Positions 7,852-15,834 of a stretch of 64,000 bases of DNA are shown piece after piece. The stretch spans positions 310,001 to 374,000 of the forward strand of contig CAWJNV010000002.1 of the NCBI GenBank assembly GCA_963844325.1, written 5' to 3'. A program made the translations under genes and the position numbers. This stretch comes from CADCTQ01 sp963844325 (GTDB taxonomy: Bacteria > Bacteroidota > Bacteroidia > Cytophagales > 172606-1). The notes under the pieces are model-generated. The model was not told the DNA's origin and did no database searches. It saw nothing but the letters and a program-made list of their open reading frames with translations. Positions within the stretch are counted from its first letter, which is position 1. Every line of letters starts with the position of its first letter.

Positions 7852-9090
7852 ATGCAACTGACCCCCACCCTCCGGAAGGCCACCCTGCTCATTGAGCAGT
7901 CGCGTTTCGACCTGGCCGAGAAAGAACTGCGGACCTTCCTCACCCACGAGCCCGGCCATACCCCGGCCATGCGGCTGTTGACCATCTGCCTGCTCAACCA
8001 GGGCCGCCCCGCCGACGCCCTCGACATCTCCGGCAACCTCATCGGCCTGGAGCCCGACGAACCGCAGAACCAGTACATCCACGCGGCCGTGCTGCTTAAC
8101 CTCGACCGGGACGGGGACGCCGAAACGTACGTGCGCGAGGCCATCCGCCTGTACCCCTACGACGCCGACTACTTCGAACTGCTGGCCCGCGTGTACCTGG
8201 GCCGTAAAAAGTGGACCGAAGCCCTCCAGTTCGCCGACGAAGGGCTGGCCCTCGACCCGTCGCACGTGAACTGCCTCAACGTGCGGACCACCGCCCTCAC
8301 CAAGCTCAACCGCAAGGCCGAGGCCGCACAGACCATTGAGGACGTGCTGGAGCAGGACCCGGAAAATCCCTATTCGCACGCCAACGTGGGTTGGACCAAG
8401 CTGGAACACGGCGACCACAAGGGCGCCCAGGTGCACTTTGCCGAAGCCCTGCGCCTCGATCCCACGCTGGAACACGCCCGGTACGGCATGCTCGAAGCCC
8501 TCAAGGCGGGCAACTTCATCTACCGGGGCTTCCTGGCCTTCTACTTCTGGATGGGGCGCTTCCAGGGCAAAACCCAGTGGGTCATCGTGATCGGCGTGTA
8601 CGTGGTGTCGCGCATTGTGCGGGCGGCGGCCCAGTCACGGCCGGCACTCATGCCGGTGGCCGTGCTGCTGAGCCTGCTCATCTATTCCACCTGGATCATC
8701 GAGCCGCTGTTTAACCTCTTCATGCGCCTGCACCCCAAGGGCAAATACATTCTCTCCGACCGGGAACGCAACGGGGCCAACTGGGTAGGCGCCCTGCTGG
8801 GCGTGGCCCTGATGGCGGCGGCCGTGTACCTGCTGGCCCAACTCGACGATTTTCTCGTCCTGGCCCTGATCGCCGGCACGATGGTGCTGCCCGTCTCCCG
8901 GCTGTTTGCCCTCGAAAACGCCAGGCAGCGGCGGACGATCCGCACCTATACGCTGGTGCTGGCCGCCCTGGGCCTGGGGACGCTGGCGGGCATGGTTTTG
9001 GACGTAGGCGTGCTGTCGCCGCTTTTATGGCTCTACGTGCTGGGCATTTTCGCCTTCGGCTGGGTGGCTAACGCAATGGCAATTAAATAG
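7852..9090 (+). CDS. TPR-repeat protein with C-terminal membrane domain
   Basis: 412 residues. The first 225 or so are five to six tetratricopeptide-like helix pairs (for example WTEALQFADEGLALDPSHVN and QVHFAEALRLDPTLEHARY). The remainder has about five hydrophobic segments, including WVIVIGVYVVSRIV, PVAVLLSLLIYSTWII, WVGALLGVALMAAAVYLLAQL, YTLVLAALGLGTLAGMVL and PLLWLYVLGIFAFGWVA. The TPR part is therefore probably cytoplasmic with the C-terminus in the inner membrane. It follows the TPR-AAA gene in the same direction, separated only by a palindromic element, which suggests co-expression and a joint function at the membrane. No enzymatic motif is seen. Confidence 0.75.
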   Translation: MQLTPTLRKATLLIEQSRFDLAEKELRTFLTHEPGHTPAMRLLTICLLNQGRPADALDISGNLIGLEPDEPQNQYIHAAVLLNLDRDGDAETYVREAIRLYPYDADYFELLARVYLGRKKWTEALQFADEGLALDPSHVNCLNVRTTALTKLNRKAEAAQTIEDVLEQDPENPYSHANVGWTKLEHGDHKGAQVHFAEALRLDPTLEHARYGMLEALKAGNFIYRGFLAFYFWMGRFQGKTQWVIVIGVYVVSRIVRAAAQSRPALMPVAVLLSLLIYSTWIIEPLFNLFMRLHPKGKYILSDRERNGANWVGALLGVALMAAAVYLLAQLDDFLVLALIAGTMVLPVSRLFALENARQRRTIRTYTLVLAALGLGTLAGMVLDVGVLSPLLWLYVLGIFAFGWVANAMAIK

Positions 9091-9128
9091 GCTGGTTATT
9101 GTAAAAATCATAAAATTCAACGCAAACG

Positions 9129-9164
9129 CCCCCGTAATTTCGTCGATTACGGGGGTTTTCTTTT
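9129..9164 (+). terminator. Rho-independent terminator after the TPR membrane protein gene
   Basis: CCCCCGTAAT (9129-9138) pairs with ATTACGGGGG (9146-9155), loop of 7, followed by TTTTCTTTT. It is a strong hairpin between the TPR gene and pyc. Confidence 0.9.
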
Positions 9165-9213
9165 GAAAAGCCTAGTTTTTGCCTAACTTTTCGGCCCAGC
9201 CCACTTTTCCCCA

Positions 9214-12200
9214 ATGCAAACAACCTATACGCCCATCCAGAAACTGCTCGTTGCCAACCGGGGTGAAATTGCCATTCGGATCATGCGGGCCGCCTCCGAA
9301 CTGCACATCCGGACGGTAGCCGTGTACACCTACGAAGACCGCTACTCGCTGCACCGCTACAAAGCCGACGAAGCCTACCAGATCGGGGCCAACCACGATC
9401 CGCTCAAGCCCTACCTCGACATTGAGGAGATCATCCGCACGGCCAAGCGGCACGGCGTCAACGCCATCCACCCGGGCTACGGCTTCCTTTCCGAAAACGT
9501 GCAACTCTCCCGCCGCTGCCGCGAGGAGGGCATTATCTTCGTGGGGCCCGAGCCGGAAGTCATGGAGAAACTGGGCGACAAGGTGGCCGCCAAGGCCATT
9601 GCCAAGGCCGCCGGCATTCCCCTCATTCCCGACAGCGAAGAGAAACTGACCTCGGTGGACATTGCCCGCAGGGAAGCCGCCCGCATCGGCTTCCCGGTGA
9701 TGGTCAAAGCCGCCGCCGGGGGCGGTGGACGCGGCATGCGGGTGGTGCGGGAAGAAAAAGACCTGGACCGTTCCTTCGAAGAGGCCCGCAACGAAGCCCG
9801 CAATGCTTTCGGCGACGACACGATCTTCCTCGAAAAGTACGTGGAAGACCCCAAGCACCTGGAAGTGCAGATCCTGGGCGACAACTTCGGCAACATCGTG
9901 CACCTCTACGAACGGGACTGCTCGGTGCAGCGGCGCTTCCAGAAGGTGGTGGAGGTGGCTCCCTCGCTGGGCCTCAAACCCGCCACCCGCGAAAAACTCT
10001 ACCAGTTCGCCCTGCGCATTACCCGGTCGGTGAACTACAACAACGCCGGTACCGTCGAGTTCCTGGTGGATAAAGAGGAAAACGTGTATTTCATCGAGGT
10101 GAACCCCCGCATCCAGGTGGAACACACGATCACCGAGGAGATCACCGGCATTGACATTGTGCGTTCCCAGATTCTGATCGCGCAGGGGCTGAGCCTGTCC
10201 GACAAGCAAATCTATATCCTCAGCCAGGAGAGCATTCCCTGCAACGGCTTTGCCATCCAGTGCCGCATCACCACCGAAGACCCGGCCAACAATTTCAAGC
10301 CCGACTACGGCACCATCATCGCCTACCGCAACGCCGGCGGCTACGGCATCCGCCTCGACGAAGGCAACTCCTACGCGGGGGTACGCATATCGCCGTTCTT
10401 CGACTCCATGCTGGTGAAAGTATCGGCCAAGGGCCGCACGCTGTGGGGCGCCGCCGACCGCCTGCACCGCGCCCTGCGGGAGTTCCGCATCCGGGGCGTG
10501 AAAACGAACATCGGCTTCCTCGAAAACGTCATTTCCCACCCCGTCTTCCAGAAGGGGCAGGCCACGGTCAACTTCATTGCCAACAACCCCGAGTTGCTGC
10601 ACATGCCGCTTACCCAGGACCGGGCCACCAAGATGATTACCTTCCTGGCCGACGTGGTGGTGAACGGCAACCCCGACGTGGGCGGCAAGCCGGCCCCCCG
10701 CACGTTCCGCCAGCCCATCGTGCCGCCCTTCGATAAGTACGGTCCCTACCGCAAAGGCTCCAAGGACCTGCTCAACGAACTGGGTCCGGATGGGCTGAGC
10801 CGCTGGCTCAAGGACCAGAAGGCCATCCAGTACACCGACACCACGTTCCGCGACGGCCACCAGTCGCTGCTGGCTACCCGCGTGCGCACCATTGACATGC
10901 TCCGCGTGGCCGAAGGGTTTGCCAAGAACCACCCCGAGGTGTTTTCGATGGAAGTGTGGGGCGGGGCCACCTTCGACGTGTCCATGCGCTTCCTGCACGA
11001 AGACCCCTGGGAACGGCTGCGGCTGTTCCGCGAGGCCATTCCCAACATCCTGCTCCAGATGCTCATCCGCGGCTCCAACGCGGTGGGCTACTCGGCCTAC
11101 CCCGACAACCTGGTGGAACGGTTCATCGAAGAGGCCTGGAAGACGGGCATCGACATTTTCCGCATTTTCGATTCGCTCAACTGGGTAGAAGCCATGATGG
11201 TGAGCATCAAGGCCGTCCGCGAACGGACCGGCGGCATTGCCGAGGCGGCCATCTGCTACACCAACGACATCCTCAACCCCGACAACCAGAAATACAACCT
11301 CCAGTACTACCTCGACCTGGCCCGGCGGCTGGAAGACGAAGGGGCGCACATCCTGGCGATCAAAGACATGGCCGGCGTGCTCAAGCCCTTCGCCGCCGAG
11401 GTGCTGGTGCGCGAACTCAAGAAAGTCGTGGGTCTGCCCATCCACCTGCACACCCACGACACGGCTTCCATCCAGGCGGCCACGTACCTGAAGGCTATCG
11501 AGGCCGACGTAGACGTGGTGGACCTGGCCCTGGGCGGCCTTTCGGGCCTTACCTCGCAGCCCAACTTCAACGCGGTGGCGGCCATGATGCAGGGCCACGC
11601 CCGGGAACTGAAGCTGAACCTGCCTTCGCTGAACGCCTACAGCAACTACTGGGAAGACGTGCGGGAATGGTACTACCCGTTCGAGTCGGGCCTCAAGAAC
11701 GGCACGGCCGAAGTGTACGAACACGAGATTCCGGGCGGCCAGTACTCCAACCTCAAGCCGCAGGCGGCCTCGCTGGGCCTGGAGCGCCGCTTCGAGGAAA
11801 TGAAGAAAAACTACGTGGTGGTCAACAAGCTGTTCGGCGACATTGTGAAGGTAACGCCCTCCTCGAAGGTGGTGGGCGACATGGCCCTGTTCATGACGTC
11901 CAACAACCTGACGGCCGAAGACCTGTTCGCGCGGGGCAAGTCGCTGTCGTTCCCCGAGTCGGTGAAGAGTTTCTTCAAGGGCGACCTCGGGCAGCCGCAC
12001 GGCGGTTTCCCGGCCGAATTGCAGCAGATCATCCTCAAGGGCGAAAAGCCCATCACCGGCCGGCCCAACGAACACCTCCAGCCCGCCGACTTCGACAAGG
12101 AGTTTGCTGACTTTAAAACAAAATTCGGCGAGGGCGTTTCCTTCCCCGACTACCTGTCTTACAAGATGTACCCGAAGGTGTTCGAGGAGTTCCAGGCGCA

Positions 12201-12663
12201 CCGCCAGCAGTTCAGCGACGTCAGCGTGATCGAGACGGTGCCCTTCTTCTACGGCCTCAAGCCCGGCGAAGAGACGCTGGTATACCTGACCGACGGCAAA
12301 ATGCTCATCATCAAGCTGCTGTTCATGACCGAGCCGAACGAGGAGGGCTGCCGCGAGGTGTCCTTCGAACTCAACGGCACGGCCCGCACGGTGGAGGTGC
12401 GCGACCGGTCGGTGAAGGTGACCAAGATTGCCCACCGCAAGGCCAAGGGCACGGCCCACATCGGCGCCCCCTTGCAGGGCAAACTCTCCCGCGTGCTGGT
12501 GAAGCCCGGCGACGAATTCAAGGAAAACCAGCCCCTGTTCGTGATCGAAGCCATGAAAATGGAAACCATCGTATCGGCGCCCAAAGCCGGCAAGGCCCAG
12601 TCCATCCTGATCCCCGAAGGCGAAATTGTGGAACAGGATGACGCCGTTATTGAGGTCGAGTGA
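9214..12663 (+). CDS. pyc: Pyruvate carboxylase
   Basis: The 1149-residue single-chain enzyme converts pyruvate, bicarbonate and ATP to oxaloacetate, replenishing the TCA cycle. Domains in order: biotin carboxylase (residues about 7-460, with ATP-grasp loop KAAAGGGGRGMRVV and the EVNPRIQVEHTITEE block), carboxyltransferase (about 535-805, metal-site start YTDTTFRDGHQS with D542, and LHTHDTASIQAATYLKA), the conserved PYC_OADA domain, and a C-terminal biotinyl domain with the acceptor K1115 in EAMKMET. Length and order equal the usual alpha4-type enzyme. It is flanked by a terminator upstream and a nested palindrome downstream, so it is probably monocistronic. Confidence 0.97.
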   Translation: MQTTYTPIQKLLVANRGEIAIRIMRAASELHIRTVAVYTYEDRYSLHRYKADEAYQIGANHDPLKPYLDIEEIIRTAKRHGVNAIHPGYGFLSENVQLSRRCREEGIIFVGPEPEVMEKLGDKVAAKAIAKAAGIPLIPDSEEKLTSVDIARREAARIGFPVMVKAAAGGGGRGMRVVREEKDLDRSFEEARNEARNAFGDDTIFLEKYVEDPKHLEVQILGDNFGNIVHLYERDCSVQRRFQKVVEVAPSLGLKPATREKLYQFALRITRSVNYNNAGTVEFLVDKEENVYFIEVNPRIQVEHTITEEITGIDIVRSQILIAQGLSLSDKQIYILSQESIPCNGFAIQCRITTEDPANNFKPDYGTIIAYRNAGGYGIRLDEGNSYAGVRISPFFDSMLVKVSAKGRTLWGAADRLHRALREFRIRGVKTNIGFLENVISHPVFQKGQATVNFIANNPELLHMPLTQDRATKMITFLADVVVNGNPDVGGKPAPRTFRQPIVPPFDKYGPYRKGSKDLLNELGPDGLSRWLKDQKAIQYTDTTFRDGHQSLLATRVRTIDMLRVAEGFAKNHPEVFSMEVWGGATFDVSMRFLHEDPWERLRLFREAIPNILLQMLIRGSNAVGYSAYPDNLVERFIEEAWKTGIDIFRIFDSLNWVEAMMVSIKAVRERTGGIAEAAICYTNDILNPDNQKYNLQYYLDLARRLEDEGAHILAIKDMAGVLKPFAAEVLVRELKKVVGLPIHLHTHDTASIQAATYLKAIEADVDVVDLALGGLSGLTSQPNFNAVAAMMQGHARELKLNLPSLNAYSNYWEDVREWYYPFESGLKNGTAEVYEHEIPGGQYSNLKPQAASLGLERRFEEMKKNYVVVNKLFGDIVKVTPSSKVVGDMALFMTSNNLTAEDLFARGKSLSFPESVKSFFKGDLGQPHGGFPAELQQIILKGEKPITGRPNEHLQPADFDKEFADFKTKFGEGVSFPDYLSYKMYPKVFEEFQAHRQQFSDVSVIETVPFFYGLKPGEETLVYLTDGKMLIIKLLFMTEPNEEGCREVSFELNGTARTVEVRDRSVKVTKIAHRKAKGTAHIGAPLQGKLSRVLVKPGDEFKENQPLFVIEAMKMETIVSAPKAGKAQSILIPEGEIVEQDDAVIEVE

Positions 12664-12672
12664 CATATAACC

Positions 12673-13021
12673 CGGGGGAAGGGAGACCGGAGACCGGAGG
12701 AAGGGAGACGGGAGGAACGGAGCCGGTACTGGCCGGGGATGCGGGATGGGTTGGTAAAGAAACGGGAGAAAGGGAAGTTGATGGATGGATAGGCGTTTAA
12801 TCAGGATAGGGTTTGGGAAGGATAGGGTTTTGAAGGGATAGGGTTTAAACCCTATCCTATGGGTATTGAGCGGGAAAGTTCTTGATTGAACTGGGCTTGA
12901 TTCGTACTATCAGCAGGATAGGGTTTAAACCCTATCCTTCCCAAACCCTATTCCGTCACGGAGTCCTGCCAAGCTTCCTTCCCGACCCCTCCTCCGGTCT
13001 CCATCCGTTCCGGTCTTCCTT
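12673..13021. repeat. Nested palindromic element: GGAGACCGGAGG outer arms, GGATAGGGTTT inner arms
   Basis: Outer left arm (about 12673-12727) is built of GGGAGACCGGAGACCGG words and outer right arm (about 12967-13021) of CCTCCGGTCTCC and GTTCCGGTCTTCC words. Inside lies a second palindrome of GGATAGGGTTT words: left 12803-12858, right 12915-12953. The inner left arm has one extra repeat unit relative to the right arm; otherwise they are complementary. Each inner arm also contains the self-complementary block ATAGGGTTTAAACCCTAT. The same two-storey design recurs at 20403-20691. Confidence 0.85.
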
Positions 13022-13057
13022 GTAAAGCATATTCACACCCTAAATCATCTTTTTAAG

Positions 13058-14110
13058 TTGCATCCTACCATTGGCGTTGGTCTTGCTTCGTACGGAATGT
13101 CGGGCAAGGTTTTTCACGGGCCGCTGCTGAAGGCGGACGGCCGTTTTCAAGTCCGGAAAGTGTACGAACGGACCGGCGAGAAGTCAAAAGCCGACCACCC
13201 GGCCGCGGAGGTGGTGCGTCGTTACGAGGCGCTGCTCGAAGACCCGGCCATCGAACTGGTGGTGGTCAATACGCCCAACTTCCTGCACTTCGAGCAGGCC
13301 CGGCAGGCCCTGGAAGCCGGCAAGCACGTGGTGGTCGAAAAACCCTTTACCGTGACGGCCGGTGAGGCGGAGCAACTGGCCGACCTGGCGGGGCGCAAAG
13401 GGATGGTGCTGACGGTCTTCCAGAACCGGCGCTGGGACGGCGACTTCCTCACGGTGCGCGAAGTGGTGGGGCAGGGGCTGCTCGGCAAACTGGTGGAGTA
13501 CGAGGCGCACTACGACCGTTACCGCAACTTCATTGAGGCCAACACCTGGAAGGAGGAAACCGGTCCGGGCTCGGGCATCCTCTACAACCTGGGCTCCCAC
13601 ATGATCGACCAGGCAATGGTGCTCTTCGGAATGCCGGCCGCCGTCACTGCCGACCTGAGCACCCAGCGGCCCGGCGCCAGCATCCACGACAGTTACCACG
13701 TGGTGCTGCACTACCCCGGGTTCCGGGTGGTACTCAAATCGAGCTACCTGGTGCGGGAACAGGGGCCCCGGTACATCCTGCACGGCCTCGACGGGTCGTT
13801 CCTCAAGTGGGGCCTTGATCCGCAGGAAGACGCCCTGAAGGCCGGCCACCTGCCCGGCGAACCCGGCTGGGGTACGGAGCCCGAAGCGTGGTGGGGCCAG
13901 CTCAATACCCAGCTTGGTGCGCTGCACGTCACCGGCAGGGTAGAAACCAAGCCCGGGGCGTACCCGCAGTTTTACCGCAACGTGTACGCCGCCATCCGGG
14001 AAGGCGCCCCGCCGGCCGTAACCCCCGCAGAGGCCGTCGGGCTGATCCGCGTGATCGAGGCGGCCATCCGGAGCCACGAAAGCGGCCAGACGGTGAGGCT
14101 GGGGGGGTAA
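13058..14110 (+). CDS. Gfo/Idh/MocA-family oxidoreductase (scyllo-inositol dehydrogenase-like)
   Basis: 350 residues from a TTG at 13058; no ATG is available before the Rossmann motif TIGVGLASYGMSGKVFHGP. The NAD(P)-binding fold covers residues 1-120, including VVNTPNFLHFEQARQALEAG and the family motif VVEKPFTVTAGEAEQL with the catalytic-region EKP. The C-terminal substrate domain includes LYNLGSHMIDQAMVLFG. The sequence most resembles the YdgJ/IolW group acting on scyllo-inositol or related polyols, but substrate is not decided by sequence alone. It stands alone between two repeat-rich spacers. Confidence 0.85.
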   Translation: MHPTIGVGLASYGMSGKVFHGPLLKADGRFQVRKVYERTGEKSKADHPAAEVVRRYEALLEDPAIELVVVNTPNFLHFEQARQALEAGKHVVVEKPFTVTAGEAEQLADLAGRKGMVLTVFQNRRWDGDFLTVREVVGQGLLGKLVEYEAHYDRYRNFIEANTWKEETGPGSGILYNLGSHMIDQAMVLFGMPAAVTADLSTQRPGASIHDSYHVVLHYPGFRVVLKSSYLVREQGPRYILHGLDGSFLKWGLDPQEDALKAGHLPGEPGWGTEPEAWWGQLNTQLGALHVTGRVETKPGAYPQFYRNVYAAIREGAPPAVTPAEAVGLIRVIEAAIRSHESGQTVRLGG

Positions 14111-14240
14111 GTCATTGGTCATTAGTCAATGGTCATTGGGCCTTTCCTCCATCATTCGATATTCCTTGTTCGATATTCAATATTTAATTTTTAGATGATG
14201 AATGTCGAAGAAGGCATCTCAAATAATGAAGTACCGTTGA
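14111..14240. repeat. Composite palindromic element, GTCATTGGTC plus ATTCGATATTC words
   Basis: After the stop codon come GTCATTGGTC words (14111-14140), then ATTCGATATTCCTTGTTCGA words (about 14151-14180). The segment 14191-14240 contains the approximate complement (GAATGTCGAAGAAGGCATC, then GTTGACCAATCACGATC). The arms pair with many mismatches, so this copy looks old or decayed. Confidence 0.55.
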
Positions 14241-14586
14241 CCAATCACGATCATGGGCTGCGTCCAAAATCGAAAGAACCCGGTGCGGACCCGGGCACTG
14301 GTAACTTTTCAGTCCGCTGCTCTTCTTGTCGGTCCGGTCCAGGGATGGTATATCCCCCAAATTGGGGGATACCATGACCCATTACCTTGCCGCTCATCCC
14401 GGCCAATTGCCGTTTATCGGCATGACGCAGGGGGAGAAGGGTGAGAAGACCATCCATCCAACTTTTCTCCCACTCACACCGGTTTTTGTCCGGCAGTTGG
14501 TTTACCGAAAAATCCCATTTGGCGGGTGATTCAATTGTCGGGGAGGGAAAGCATATTGGCAGCGTTAACACACACCTACCCCCATC
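14241..14586. other. Intergenic region with a palindrome; no supported gene
   Basis: Several short overlapping open frames occur on both strands here but none has recognisable features or consistent codon use. The only structure is the near-perfect inverted repeat at 14345-14375. It precedes the small secreted protein gene and may hold its promoter; no TAnnTTTG box was found. Confidence 0.5.
14345..14375. promoter_or_regulatory. Inverted repeat ATGGTAT-CCCCCAA / TTGGGGG-ATACCAT
   Basis: The left half (14345-14360) and right half (14361-14375) are complementary except for a two-base insertion (AT) on the left. There is no T tract, so it is not an ordinary terminator; a protein-binding operator or transcript hairpin about 210 bases upstream of the next gene is possible. 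Confidence 0.35.
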
Positions 14587-14970
14587 ATGAAAGCAACAAT
14601 TCAACTATTTGGCGGCGCCTTAATGCTGGGCACCCTTCTGACTGCCAACCCCTCGTGGGCCAGCGACGATAAACAACAAGGCAGCCAGCAAGGCAACCGC
14701 CGCGACACGGTAAATACCGTGCAAACCATGCGGGTCGTGTTCCTGCCCGGCTCCACGGCCAAAAACTTCCGCATCGGCATCGAGGCCATGCGCAAATGCG
14801 ACGTCAACATCCAGGTAATCAACCAACAGGGCATGGTGGTGTACTCCGACGTGATCGAGAAGGTGACCCGCAAAGTGGAAGAACGCGACTTTTCGTGGCT
14901 CAAGCGGGGCGAGTACACCGTGAAGGTAATGAACCAGGACGGCGAATACCAGCGGAAGCTGGTGCTCTGA
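14587..14970 (+). CDS. Small secreted protein with a T9SS-CTD-like beta domain
   Basis: 127 residues with a signal peptide (about residues 1-25, ending NPSWAS). After a charged Gln/Asn-rich linker the C-terminal 75 residues form a predicted beta-sandwich: NIQVINQQGMVVYSDVI and LKRGEYTVKVMNQDGEYQRKLVL resemble the strands of type IX sorting domains (DxxGKxVY ... LxxGxYxVKV). The usual PNP start of such domains is absent, so secretion by T9SS is uncertain. Function is unknown. Ends just before a strong terminator. Confidence 0.65.
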   Translation: MKATIQLFGGALMLGTLLTANPSWASDDKQQGSQQGNRRDTVNTVQTMRVVFLPGSTAKNFRIGIEAMRKCDVNIQVINQQGMVVYSDVIEKVTRKVEERDFSWLKRGEYTVKVMNQDGEYQRKLVL

Positions 14971-14990
14971 CCCATACCGAAAACTCCGTG

Positions 14991-15019
14991 AAGCAGGCCC
15001 CGCCGGGCCTGCTTTTTTT
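14991..15019 (+). terminator. Rho-independent terminator after the small secreted protein gene
   Basis: AAGCAGGCCC (14991-15000) pairs with GGGCCTGCTT (15004-15013 region), loop CGCC, followed by a run of T. Confidence 0.9.
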
Positions 15020-15108
15020 ATGCCTTCCGGCCGGCCCCGGGTGCGGGCGGCTCCCGAAAAAATGGCATTTTTGCTAAATTGTATTCACTTTATCCAATTT
15101 GAGCAATC

Positions 15109-15819
15109 ATGAAAAGTGTTCTTCGTTTGATGGGGGCCCTCCTGTTGCTGCTGGGCGGCGTATCTGCGTTTGCCCAGTCCGGCACCGTACCAGATACCGT
15201 GGTGGTGCAGCCCCTCGCCCAATCGCAGGAGGAAGGCCGGGCCTGGGCCGAAATCCGCAAACCATACTTCCGCAATACCCGCAACGACTCGCTGTTCGTG
15301 GTCAACAACGGCGATGAACCCTTCCGGTACGACTCCTACAGCCAGGCCGAAGATTTGGGCGTGTTCGGCGCCATGTTCTTCAACGCCAACGTCGGCGACG
15401 TAGTGGGGCCGATGTTCCTGGAGGGGTACGCCGTCCTCTACAAAATTGCCGGCTACGACTCGCTGTACCGCATCCGGGCCAGCCAGGTGTACTTCAAGCC
15501 CGACGGGAAGAGCCGCCGCGACAGCCTCCAGGCCCTCAAGAAAGCCAACCAGTACCTGGCCCAGGTGCAGCAGGGCGGCAGCTTCGAAACGTTGCTCCAG
15601 CAGCACGTCCAGGCTCAGAAGGACGGGAGCAGCGGCGACCTGGGTTGGCTCTGGCAGGGGTACATGATCGGTCCCTTCGAACAGGCCCTGGCCAACGCCA
15701 AAAAGGGCGACGTGCTGGTCATCAAATCACCGCTGGGGGCCCACGTGGTCAAAGTCACCGAGGACAAGGTGCTGGACCGCGGCCGGGTAAGGGTGGTTCC
15801 GCTGATGAAAAAACTCTAA
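15109..15819 (+). CDS. Peptidyl-prolyl cis-trans isomerase, parvulin type, exported
   Basis: 236 residues with a clear signal peptide (residues 1-23, cleavage after VSAFAQ). The C-terminal 120 residues contain a parvulin (PpiC/SurA) domain: IRASQVYFKPDG, the stretch KANQYLAQVQQGGSFETLLQQH, SSGDLGWLWQGYMIGPFEQA and KSPLGAHVVKVTEDK, the conserved pattern GDLGW...F..A......G......S..G.H...V. It would act on protein folding in the periplasm. Its N-terminal 115 residues match nothing I recognise. It converges with the FAD/Fe-S dehydrogenase gene with only 15 bases between them and no terminator. Confidence 0.8.
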   Translation: MKSVLRLMGALLLLLGGVSAFAQSGTVPDTVVVQPLAQSQEEGRAWAEIRKPYFRNTRNDSLFVVNNGDEPFRYDSYSQAEDLGVFGAMFFNANVGDVVGPMFLEGYAVLYKIAGYDSLYRIRASQVYFKPDGKSRRDSLQALKKANQYLAQVQQGGSFETLLQQHVQAQKDGSSGDLGWLWQGYMIGPFEQALANAKKGDVLVIKSPLGAHVVKVTEDKVLDRGRVRVVPLMKKL

Positions 15820-15834
15820 AATTCCCGATGCGCT

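Noticed and set aside
9172..12666. Minus-strand open frame of more than 1100 codons opposite pyc
   Set aside because: Pyruvate carboxylase on the plus strand is unmistakable. The antisense product is a His/Val/Gly-rich sequence without domains, a by-product of high-G+C codon bias.
12803..12953. CRISPR array
   Set aside because: The repeated words are 10-13 bases, adjacent or degenerate, without regular unique spacers, and arranged as a palindrome; no cas genes are present.
14195..14529. Several short overlapping frames before the small secreted protein gene
   Set aside because: They contradict one another, cross repeat arms and a palindrome, and encode nothing recognisable.
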